NCBI GenBank assembly: GCA_016841955.1
Contig: JAENYE010000003.1
Coordinates: 64,497 to 128,496, forward strand
Direction of reading: 5' to 3'
Source of the DNA: Methanobacteriota archaeon
Lineage (GTDB): Archaea > Halobacteriota > Methanomicrobia > Methanomicrobiales > Methanoculleaceae
DNA length: 64,000 nt
Made by a program: the position numbers and the translations under genes. The notes under the pieces were generated by a model. That model searched no databases, was not told the DNA's origin, and was given only the letters and a program-made list of their open reading frames with translations. Positions 25,011 to 32,738 of this stretch are shown one piece after another. Every line of letters starts with the position of its first letter. The first letter of the stretch is position 1.

Positions 25011-28000
25011 GTCACTGGTTGCTTGAGGCATTAGGCGACACAAGGATGCAGGCTCTAAAACAGGCTAGTTATATTCAGATTCATCGCGAGCTCCAAGACG
25101 ATCCGCTTGATGAAGATGACACAATAATTCGGCGTGCTGCTGAAGCATTGGAGATGGTTGTTCTCGATTTGATACTTGAGGGAATAACAGACGACGAAGG
25201 CAAACGAGAAGAATTACGTCTTTCAGCGGCAGATTCCTTCCGACTTCTTCGAGTGTTGCCTAGGCCAGACGAACCCATCGAAGTTGCAACGTTTTTACTA
25301 CGTGCCAGTGCGCTCGCTGTATTGGGAGATATGGGCGCAGATGCGGCACGAATGTTACGTGAAGAAGAGTGGCCCGAGTTACCACTGGAATCGAGTAACT
25401 GGGGCGAACGTACTTGGGGTACCATCCTCGATACTTGGTTGCGCTTGATTCGTAAAAATGGCTGGACTGATCGCGATTTAGTTCTTGAAAGAATTTCCGC
25501 ATTGCGCGATGCACAGGCAGAATTTGAAAAAGATTACCTTGAGGGCTTAGAGCCTAGGAAGGCTAAATCTTCTGCTTTGGAGTTAATTGGCCTCTATCAC
25601 TTAGCCAAGGCGGCCGAAATCTTCGCTCTATTTATTACCGAGGGTGTCGTCGACGGGAAATACCAGATCCAAAAAATACTTGAAATACACTTTGACCGTG
25701 CTCTTGCCGTATGTGAACAATCCCAAATGTTAGAGTTGGAACCTTTGGCTCGGCTCCTTGCTGCATGTTCGTCCCAAATGGTGGAAAACTGCATTTGGAC
25801 CGTTACGCGAGCCGTTAACTCACGGGTAACCCAATTTGTCGAGACGCTAGTTGAGCGTGGTCGCGGCGATCGCGCTATTTTTGATGTCCTCCCTCCCCAG
25901 CGTCGTGCTCTTGCCGAAAAAGGCTTGCTTGGCTCCAGTCGTCGCGCGGTCGTTGTCAGCTTACCTACATCCAGTGGTAAGACTCTAATCGCAGAGTTCC
26001 GTATTCTTCAAGCGCTAAATCAGTTTGAGCCGGAGCGAGGATGGGTGGCCTATCTCGTTCCTACTCGTACACTCGTGAACCAGATTGCGCGAGGATTACG
26101 GCGAGATTTTGAGCCTCTTGACATTGTTGTCGAGCAAGTAAGCCCGGCCTTGGAAGTTGACGGCATCGAAGCCGACCTATTACAACAACGTGACCAAACA
26201 CAGGAGTTCCGCGTACTCGTTACCACACCTGAGAAACTGGATCTGATGCTCCGGCAGGGTTGGGAGAGAAAAATTGGCCGCCCCTTGACGCTCGTTGTCG
26301 TGGATGAGGCCCATAATATCCAAAGTGTTCGCCGTGGATTAAAACTCGAACTGCTTCTAGCGACCATCAACAACGAATGCAGTCGAGCGCAGTTCCTATT
26401 GCTAACGCCTTTCATCAGTAATGCACGCGAAGTCGCAAGGTGGTTAGGTGGGCTCAACTCAGACGATGTCAGCCTCGCACTCGATTGGCAACCCAATGAT
26501 CGAGTCATTGGGGTAGTCCAAGCAGAGAAAGGTGAATCCCTGACCAGGCAGAGTTTCGATTATCATCTCCGCATGGAAACCGTTCAAACAACAAGGAATA
26601 CGCTTTTTGTGGATGATCTGCTAACTATCCCGAAGAACACGGAAATAGCCCCTACATACAGAAAGGTGTCAAATCAAAGTGCCTTGGCCGCCGTAACCGC
26701 ACAGCGATTGCAAAAGCGCGGTCCGGTAATCGTGATGCATGCAAGGCCGGACTGGGTATGGTCGTTGGCTGAGCAATTTAAAATTGACGCAAACAAATCG
26801 CATCAGTCAACAGAAAAAATCAAACTTGTTCAGGACTTTCTTACCCTCGAGTTTGGTAACAGTTTCCCTTTGATTGACCTATTATCCTATGGTGTCGGTG
26901 TTCATCATGCGGGGCTATCAGATGATGTCCGAGCCCTGGTAGAATGGCTGTTCGAAGAAAATCAGCTGAAATTTCTAGTTGCGACCACGACTATAGCACA
27001 GGGTGTGAACTTCCCTGTAACCGGTGTTGTCATGGCTTCGCATCAATATCCATTCGGCGAGGATATGCCGCCCGAGGATTTCTGGAATATTGCAGGTAGA
27101 GCCGGACGAGTTGACCAAGGTCACCTTGGAGTCGTGGCATTAGTTGCAGAAAACGCCCACAAGGCAGAACTCCTTCGTAATTTCATCAATAAGCAAGAAG
27201 GTGAGCTCAATTCAGCTCTCCTCATCCTGGCAAGGGAAGCTGGCGATATGTTGGGTGATCTCGGAAAGATCGTTTATATGAAACCAGAATGGTCTACTTT
27301 CGTCCAATATATAACTCACTCTTATTACCAAATGGAGGAACCAAAAGAATTTTCGGATGAGATCGAACAGATCATGCGTGGAACTTTCGGATTTGAAAAA
27401 CTGCGAAGTCAGAGTTCTACTTTGGCAAATCGCCTCCTTGAGGGAATTCACAGGTATACAGAATACCTTCAGGAGCCAGGCCAACCGTTGAAATTGGTTG
27501 ATAGCACTGGTTTTTCTCTACAAAGTGTTTGCGGAGTGTTATACGCTGCTCATAATGAAGGCATCCGAGATTCGATGTGGAATCCAGAGTCTTTGTTTAG
27601 CCAAGACAACCCAGACCTGCAAGGAATGATGGGTGTTTTACTCAGAGTTCCGGAGTTGCGTGAGAATCTCGAAGCAGTAACCGGTGGAAAAAATCCAGAT
27701 GGCAGGAAACTTGCACTAATTGTCAAGGATTGGGTGAATGGGGCTTCAATTCCAGATATCGCCAGCCGCTATTTTATGAAAGAAGATGGCGATATTACAA
27801 CAGCGATGACGACATGTGGGCAAAACCTCTTTGGCAGGTTGACACATACTACCGCGTGGGGCTTGGGAGCCTTGCTGTCAATAACCGGGAGCGATCTGCC
27901 AGAGGAGCAATTCCAATCCCTTAAAAATTTGCCCTCTCGTGTATATTATGGCGTCAACGACGATGCAGCAATTGTTTTACGGTTGTTGGGTGTGCCCAGA

Positions 28001-28171
28001 ACTGCAGCCCCCCCTCTTGCTGCATCAATGGATGATATTTTTGAACACCCCCTTAAGAGTGTTAGAGCACAACTACGAAGCATGGGGGAAGAAAACTGGA
28101 CCCAAGCTCTTGGGGAACGCGAAGGTCAGGTCTACCGAAAGGTTTGGCGTGTCTTAGAAGGACTTGATTAG
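25007..28171 (+). CDS. HamB-like Ski2-type SF2 helicase (Hachiman-like)
   Basis: 1054 residues. Motifs in order: LPTSSGKTL (Walker A, about 318-326), VAYLVPTRTLVNQ (Ia), LVTTPEKLD (Ib), VVVDEAHNI (DEAH, about 431-439), LLTPFISNA (III), then the second RecA domain with VIVMHAR, VGVHHAGLS (IV/V region), LVATTTIAQGVNFP and NIAGRAGRVDQG (VI, near 694). Such QGVN/AGRAGR motifs mark Ski2/Hel308-like helicases. The 310-residue helical N-terminus and 330-residue C-terminus are extra, as in large defence helicases. The gene begins at ATG 25007 overlapping the nuclease stop. The pair is AT-rich with codon use unlike the flanking genes, which points to transfer. Confidence 0.8.
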   Translation: MSHWLLEALGDTRMQALKQASYIQIHRELQDDPLDEDDTIIRRAAEALEMVVLDLILEGITDDEGKREELRLSAADSFRLLRVLPRPDEPIEVATFLLRASALAVLGDMGADAARMLREEEWPELPLESSNWGERTWGTILDTWLRLIRKNGWTDRDLVLERISALRDAQAEFEKDYLEGLEPRKAKSSALELIGLYHLAKAAEIFALFITEGVVDGKYQIQKILEIHFDRALAVCEQSQMLELEPLARLLAACSSQMVENCIWTVTRAVNSRVTQFVETLVERGRGDRAIFDVLPPQRRALAEKGLLGSSRRAVVVSLPTSSGKTLIAEFRILQALNQFEPERGWVAYLVPTRTLVNQIARGLRRDFEPLDIVVEQVSPALEVDGIEADLLQQRDQTQEFRVLVTTPEKLDLMLRQGWERKIGRPLTLVVVDEAHNIQSVRRGLKLELLLATINNECSRAQFLLLTPFISNAREVARWLGGLNSDDVSLALDWQPNDRVIGVVQAEKGESLTRQSFDYHLRMETVQTTRNTLFVDDLLTIPKNTEIAPTYRKVSNQSALAAVTAQRLQKRGPVIVMHARPDWVWSLAEQFKIDANKSHQSTEKIKLVQDFLTLEFGNSFPLIDLLSYGVGVHHAGLSDDVRALVEWLFEENQLKFLVATTTIAQGVNFPVTGVVMASHQYPFGEDMPPEDFWNIAGRAGRVDQGHLGVVALVAENAHKAELLRNFINKQEGELNSALLILAREAGDMLGDLGKIVYMKPEWSTFVQYITHSYYQMEEPKEFSDEIEQIMRGTFGFEKLRSQSSTLANRLLEGIHRYTEYLQEPGQPLKLVDSTGFSLQSVCGVLYAAHNEGIRDSMWNPESLFSQDNPDLQGMMGVLLRVPELRENLEAVTGGKNPDGRKLALIVKDWVNGASIPDIASRYFMKEDGDITTAMTTCGQNLFGRLTHTTAWGLGALLSITGSDLPEEQFQSLKNLPSRVYYGVNDDAAIVLRLLGVPRTAAPPLAASMDDIFEHPLKSVRAQLRSMGEENWTQALGEREGQVYRKVWRVLEGLD

Positions 28172-29074
28172 ACCAAAAGAAAGATGAGCGTTATCAAAGC
28201 GGCCTTAATTTGGCATTCGGGCGAAGAGTCCATTGGATAAAAGTTTTTCAGAGATCTCAGTAGTCAACATCAACTAAACTACATTGATCCCATCTCCGTC
28301 ATTGGAAATCCCAGCCAAACTGCCGTGCACAGTGTGTGTCAGAATGCATGCTAGACACGCATGAGCAAAAAAGGCTGGCATTGTTGCTCTCGATTGCACC
28401 TGTGGTCAAGGATTTACTTATACTCACTTTCACTGAACGCTGTTCTCGCTTATAACCCCCCTCATCCACTTCTTCTACGTGCGGGAATCTGCTCGGGGCC
28501 GACAGACCAAACCGCGACATCCCCATTCTCTTCAGCACCGATCACCGTGATCCCCCCGCACAGGGGCAGCTCATGAGAGAGATAACGCAGGAAGTACTCG
28601 ACCACATCCCGGACCCCATTGCAAAACTCGTCTGGGAGAAGTGGATCGCCGATGGTAAAGCCAGATTGATAACGCCACACAACGAGGGAACGAAATGCAA
28701 CGCACAGGCAGGATAGACGGCAGCCCACATGATGAAGCGTGCACCAACATCGATTCACACGGGACTGCCAGCAACTCTTCTCCGTTTGGGGGCACCGGAC
28801 GCCCTCACTCGCTCGATTCTGCTCGCGGCGTGGCGGCTGCTCTCCGCTCAATATCAGTCCTGTGGATCTCGGTCTAGTGCCCACCTCCGCCCGCTCCCTG
28901 CGGTCGCTCCGCCCTCCTCCCAGGAGGAGGGCAGTCCGTGGCGATAGTCCATAGCAGGGGTTCCTCTTGCCGATAGAGTCAAGGTGGCAGAGGGAGTGGA
29001 TCGCAGTTGTTCTATAATCACAGGAAAGATTTATTTCCGAGACACATCGAGGAGTCACTCCCTACCAAATTGAC
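28172..29074. other. 900-base segment of the island without a convincing gene
   Basis: Patchwork composition: AT-rich to about 28460, then GC-rich. A 47-codon plus-strand frame (28573-28716, starting MREITQEVLDHIPDPIAKL) looks protein-like but is too short to trust; a 198-codon minus-strand frame over the GC part shows no domain. GCCCTCCTCC and its complement at 28911-28932 form a 10-base perfect palindrome. The segment is likely debris of earlier insertions. Confidence 0.4.
28911..28932. repeat. Perfect GC-rich palindrome
   Basis: GCCCTCCTCC, CA, GGAGGAGGGC: ten-base arms around two bases. No T-run follows, so it is not an obvious terminator. Confidence 0.6.
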
Positions 29075-30262
29075 CTAAGAGTCAGCATGTCTTCGCTTAT
29101 ATTGTGAAAGATGTACATATTCCTCAAAAAGGCTATCAATTGTCCCCTCAAGGCCGTCTGCCCAGATTCCAAGACGACGTAGCTCATCCGCAACCTCCTC
29201 CAATTCCGTATACGCAGGTTCGGAGATATCATCCTCCGCAGGTATTGATTGCAGTTTCTCGGTATTATTCTTCCAAGAGGCAATTAACTGCTCATATTTA
29301 CCACAAGCATCTTCAACGCGCCCGGGTATCAAACCAGGATCATATGTGAATAACTGAAGCCAGTTTGACCTGACTTTGGTATTTTCATGCACACAGCTAA
29401 GTAATTCTTTCAGCTCCCGTGGTAAAGCAACGAACACGGATTGTAGAGAGTTTAACCCATATGTATAGATAAAGTCAAGACACCAGACCATTAGGTTCTG
29501 TGCTTTAATGTCACTAAGATCTCCAAATCTGCTCGAATCTTCGAACATGAGTTGAGCCATGCTGAGGCACCTGTTGACGGTAACGGCTCTATCTTTCATG
29601 TCCCAGAGCATCCTCATAAGTTCTTGTGATGGTGGTTGGCTCGGGGTATTGGAGGGTTGATTATCAATCACCTCAATTATACCTTTCATAATTCGGAACA
29701 TTGCCATTTTAGCAGGCGAATTGTCGGCCTTGAGTTTAAGAGTGAGGTCAGATTCATTCAGTCTTTCTTCAAGAATCTTCTCATCCCAAAATCCCACTTC
29801 AGAAGCGAAAGTTTCCCGTTGGTCCCTAAAACTCTGAGCTGCCCCATTAACATATACGTACATGCGCTCGTGTGCATCTCCTTGAGACAGTTCTAGGACC
29901 TGTCCTAAGTCGTTCTTTTTCGGTTTCTTTTTTACAGCGACAATGATTTTTTTGCCGTCAGAATCTCGCCTGCATTCGAGATCTATACCTTTCTCGTTAG
30001 CAGGATCCTCTCTATGACGCCAGATAACGCTAAAGCCAAGGATCTCAAAATGTAGTTTAAGGATTGCTTGTATTTCTACTTCAGAGAATGATGGCCAGGG
30101 TATCCCTTTTGAAATTGGTTTGCCGAGGGACATGTTCAATTTAGCAAATTGTTCATCCCATTCTTGAATGCCTCTCTCGGAACCCCTGAGAATGCTGGTC
30201 GTGATATCAAAGAGTGATGTATTAGAAGATTCTCTTGGCTTTGCTTTTTTGGCCTTCTCCAT
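29075..30262 (-). CDS. Restriction-endonuclease-fold-like protein of unknown function
   Basis: 395 residues from ATG 30262, whose codon lies about 25 bases after a TATA box (30282-30292), so the message looks leaderless; the open frame goes back to a TTG at 30319. Residues 60-150 have the layout of an Mrr-like nuclease domain: SEVEIQAILKLHFEILGFSVIWRH, GIDLECRRD, IIVAVKKKPKKNDLGQVLEL. The Asp of the first acidic site (GID) and the Lys of the third are there, but the residue two before the Lys is Ala rather than Glu/Gln, so activity is doubtful. The remaining 240 residues are mostly helical, with no known domain. It lies in the island beside the defence pair but on the other strand. Confidence 0.6.
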   Translation of the reverse strand: MEKAKKAKPRESSNTSLFDITTSILRGSERGIQEWDEQFAKLNMSLGKPISKGIPWPSFSEVEIQAILKLHFEILGFSVIWRHREDPANEKGIDLECRRDSDGKKIIVAVKKKPKKNDLGQVLELSQGDAHERMYVYVNGAAQSFRDQRETFASEVGFWDEKILEERLNESDLTLKLKADNSPAKMAMFRIMKGIIEVIDNQPSNTPSQPPSQELMRMLWDMKDRAVTVNRCLSMAQLMFEDSSRFGDLSDIKAQNLMVWCLDFIYTYGLNSLQSVFVALPRELKELLSCVHENTKVRSNWLQLFTYDPGLIPGRVEDACGKYEQLIASWKNNTEKLQSIPAEDDISEPAYTELEEVADELRRLGIWADGLEGTIDSLFEEYVHLSQYKRRHADS

Positions 30263-30281
30263 AATGAGAAGGGTGCTTCCT

Positions 30282-30292
30282 TGATTTAAATC
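30282..30292 (-). promoter_or_regulatory. TATA box for the 29075-30262 gene
   Basis: Reads GATTTAAATCA on the minus strand; its centre is 25 bases from ATG 30262. Confidence 0.5.
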
Positions 30293-30332
30293 GATTTTGA
30301 TGAAATGGTTGCTCGTCAAAAAGGCCAGATCG

Positions 30333-30343
30333 TTTTATATATA
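30333..30343 (+). promoter_or_regulatory. TATA box for the small membrane protein
   Basis: TTTTATATATA; its centre is about 26 bases before ATG 30364, predicting a leaderless transcript. It sits back to back with the opposite promoter at 30282-30292. Confidence 0.5.
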
Positions 30344-30363
30344 CATTTTAAAGAATTAGATTG

Positions 30364-30675
30364 ATGCCTTCATTTCCGGATGGAGTTCATAGAGCCATTA
30401 TTGAAGGTTGTTCTGGTGTTGCAACTTATGCTATTGTTAGTGCGCTATTTTTAGCATCTGGGATGCCACATGCAATTGTCATTTTTAATATATTTTCAAT
30501 AATCTCAGTAGTCTATCTCTTTGACAAAATGACCTATTGGTCTTTAACCTACATGTTGGGATGGGCATTTGGTCTATTGGTAATTGGGACCCATGTCTTT
30601 GGTTTGATAGAACTGCTATTTTATGGTGGAATCACTGGAATTGCTTTGTATATCAAAATTAATAACCGACTATAA
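30364..30675 (+). CDS. Small four-helix membrane protein
   Basis: 103 residues from ATG 30364 (the codon before is a TTG). Hydrophobic segments at about 18-33 (TYAIVSALFLASG), 38-53 (IVIFNIFSIISVVYLF), 57-75 (YWSLTYMLGWAFGLLVI) and 78-97 (VFGLIELLFYGGITGIALYI). AT-rich like the rest of the island and the last gene before tRNA-Leu. I do not recognise the family. As a small membrane protein in a defence island it could be a toxin or a sensor, but nothing in the sequence shows it. Confidence 0.6.
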   Translation: MPSFPDGVHRAIIEGCSGVATYAIVSALFLASGMPHAIVIFNIFSIISVVYLFDKMTYWSLTYMLGWAFGLLVIGTHVFGLIELLFYGGITGIALYIKINNRL

Positions 30676-30784
30676 ACTGTTTATCTCCTATAGACAGAAT
30701 TGAAATCTTCCAAAAAGGATTGCAAAATTTCGTAAGGCTATAATTAATAGCATTTTTCACTACCAACTATATCCAAATTCCAGA

Positions 30785-30869
30785 TGCGAGGGATGGGATT
30801 CGAACCCATGGACCCCTGCGGGAGTGGATCTTAAGTCCACCGCCTTTGGCCGGGCTTGGCTACCCTCGC
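30785..30869 (-). tRNA. tRNA-Leu (anticodon UAA)
   Basis: Minus-strand sequence folds as a class II tRNA of 85 bases: acceptor GCGAGGG paired with CCCTCGC, discriminator A at 30785, D arm from GCCAAGCCCGG to CCAAAGGC, anticodon stem GTGGA/TCCAC with loop CTTAAGA (anticodon TAA), a long variable arm TCCCGCAGGGGTCC and T arm ATGGGTTCGAATCCCAT. No intron and no encoded CCA. Its 3' end faces the AT-rich island, the usual orientation for tRNA genes used as integration targets. Confidence 0.95.
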
Positions 30870-31020
30870 TCGAAAAGATCCAGTAGTTATTGTCGATGGA
30901 ACGTATTAAGTCCAACGCCCGGGCAGGTCTTCGGCGAAAACCGGATCCGGCAACCTTTCGCCGTGTCAACCCCCGAGCCCAAAGGTATTTGAGGCCGGGC
31001 CCGGAAAGTTGGAAACCGCC

Positions 31021-31482
31021 ATGGAGACGAACCGTAGGCCAGACAGGCCAGAAGTACCTTACTGGCACGTCTGGACCGACGAAGACGGCGTGAGCCGCCA
31101 GAACCGCTGCCGGATGGGCAACTTTGAGTTCGCGAGCATATCGAGCGGTGCCGCGCCGTCGTGGATCGGGAAGCCCGGCGACCCGGCTCGCCGCGTGATC
31201 GTCCTGGTCCTGCCCGTGGGCTGGGTGGGCGAGTGGCACGAGAACCCGGAGCCGCAATGGATCGTACCCCTCTCGGGCCGCTGGTTCGTGGAGACCATGG
31301 ACGGCACGCGCGTGGAGATGGGGGCGGGCGAACTCTCGTTCGGCAACGACCAGAGCACCAGGCCCGACGAGCGGGGACAGAGGGGCCACCGCTCGGGGAC
31401 CGTGGGCGACGAGCCCGCGGTGCTGATGCTCGTGCAGGTGGAGCGGGGGGCCGCCCCCGGCCGGCCCTGCCGGCCAGAATAG
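31021..31482 (+). CDS. Cupin-like protein
   Basis: 153 residues from ATG 31021. The chain has a single small beta-barrel pattern: VIVLVLPVGWVGEWHENPEPQWIVPLSGRWFVETMDG and VEMGAGELSFGNDQSTRP, which fits a cupin with WHxNPxPQW and GEL..G motifs (metal-binding H and E/Q). These resemble small cupins that bind a metal and an organic acid or sugar; substrate unknown. No operon partner: the tRNA precedes on the other strand and the next gene is convergent. Confidence 0.7.
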   Translation: METNRRPDRPEVPYWHVWTDEDGVSRQNRCRMGNFEFASISSGAAPSWIGKPGDPARRVIVLVLPVGWVGEWHENPEPQWIVPLSGRWFVETMDGTRVEMGAGELSFGNDQSTRPDERGQRGHRSGTVGDEPAVLMLVQVERGAAPGRPCRPE

Positions 31483-31509
31483 GAAGGCGGCGGTGCCTGA
31501 GGCTCCGGT

Positions 31510-32691
31510 CTAGGCCGCCAGCCGCCGCACAACCCGGGCCAGCCGGTGCATCCCCTCCGCGATCTCCTCCTCGCCGGCCGCCGAGAAGTTCAGGCGGATC
31601 GTATCCTCCCCGCCACCGCCCACAAAGAACGGCGCACCGGGGAGGACCGCGACGCCTTCTTTGACACCCTCGCGGAAGACCTCCATCGACGAGACGCCGC
31701 CCGGCAGGGCCGCGGTCATGAACATCCCGCCCTCGGGATGGGTGTGGGTCATGCCCGGCGGCATCAGGTCGTCGAGGAGGTCGCAGATCAGCCGGCAGTG
31801 CTCGCCGTAGACAGCAGAGACCAGGGCAACGTGGGCGTCCAGGTCGTGGGTCGAAAGGTAGCGGTGCAGGATCACCTGGCAGAGGAAGTTCGAGTGGAGG
31901 TCGGCCGCCTGCTTCGCGACGTTGAACTCCCGGAGGACCGGTGCCGGTGCGTAGATCCAGCCGATCCGCATCCCCGGGGCGACGATCTTCGAGAACGACC
32001 CCGACATCACCGTCTGGTCCGGGAGGTAGCGCTTCACCGGCAGCCGGGGTTTCCCGTCGAAGAAGAGCTCCCCGAAGGCGTCGTCCTCGTAAAAGACCGT
32101 ATCCGTCCCCTCGAGGATCTCCGCGACGGCCCGCCGCTTCTCCTGCGAGTAGGTCCTCCCCGAGGGGTTCTGCGAGTTCGGGATGCCGTAGAAGAACTTC
32201 GGCGCGTGACCACGGATAAGCGACTCAAACGCCGCGAGATCCGGCCCGTCGTCCTCCAGGGGGACTGAGTGGAAGACCGGCTCGTAGAGGGAGAAGGCCT
32301 CGATAGCGCCGAGGTAGCCGGGCCGCTCCATCCCGACGGCGTCCCCCGGATCGAGGAAGATCTTCGCGACGAGGTCGAGACACTGCTGGGAGCCGTTCAC
32401 GATCTGGATCTCGTCGGCGGTCGCCGGGAGGCCGAGGCGTCGCCGGTAGCGGTCGGCGACGAACTCCCGGAGCGGCAGGTAGCCGTCCGTCGTCGTGTAC
32501 TGCAGCGCCGTCCTCCCCTCTTCGGCAAAGACCTCGCGGGCCGCCTCCCGGATTCCCTCGACGTCGATGTAAGCCGAGCCCGGCAGGCCGCCGGCAAACG
32601 ATATCACCCCGGGGACCGCCGAGACCCGGAAGAGTTCCTTGAGGAACGACTCCGGGACCCGCCCCATCCGGGAAGAAAACCGGTACTCCAT
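31510..32691 (-). CDS. PLP-dependent class I/II aminotransferase
   Basis: 393 residues from ATG 32691 (the open frame runs further back, but the fold starts MEYRFSSRMGRVP). Fold type I motifs: ISFAGGLP near 30-37, YTTTDGYLPLRE, NGSQQCLDLVAKI, the PLP pocket PNSQNPSGRT (NP at 175-176), YEDDAF (Asp 203/204) and SGSFSKIVAPGMRIGW with the Schiff-base Lys 235. This set resembles 2-aminoadipate/aromatic transaminases of the LysN/MocR-like branch. Probable job: transfer of an amino group between an amino acid and 2-oxoglutarate in amino acid synthesis; exact substrate not decided. Downstream of DUF2070 in the same direction with a gap of about 47 bases. Confidence 0.85.
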   Translation of the reverse strand: MEYRFSSRMGRVPESFLKELFRVSAVPGVISFAGGLPGSAYIDVEGIREAAREVFAEEGRTALQYTTTDGYLPLREFVADRYRRRLGLPATADEIQIVNGSQQCLDLVAKIFLDPGDAVGMERPGYLGAIEAFSLYEPVFHSVPLEDDGPDLAAFESLIRGHAPKFFYGIPNSQNPSGRTYSQEKRRAVAEILEGTDTVFYEDDAFGELFFDGKPRLPVKRYLPDQTVMSGSFSKIVAPGMRIGWIYAPAPVLREFNVAKQAADLHSNFLCQVILHRYLSTHDLDAHVALVSAVYGEHCRLICDLLDDLMPPGMTHTHPEGGMFMTAALPGGVSSMEVFREGVKEGVAVLPGAPFFVGGGGEDTIRLNFSAAGEEEIAEGMHRLARVVRRLAA

Positions 32692-32738
32692 GTAACCAGT
32701 ATTGAGTGTCTCAAAAGAAAAATGCCGGGTATCCTCCC

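Noticed and set aside
28462-29058. 198-codon minus-strand frame and a 47-codon plus-strand frame (28573-28716)
   Set aside because: Neither shows a family motif or a good ribosome site; the region has mixed composition, so chance frames are likely.
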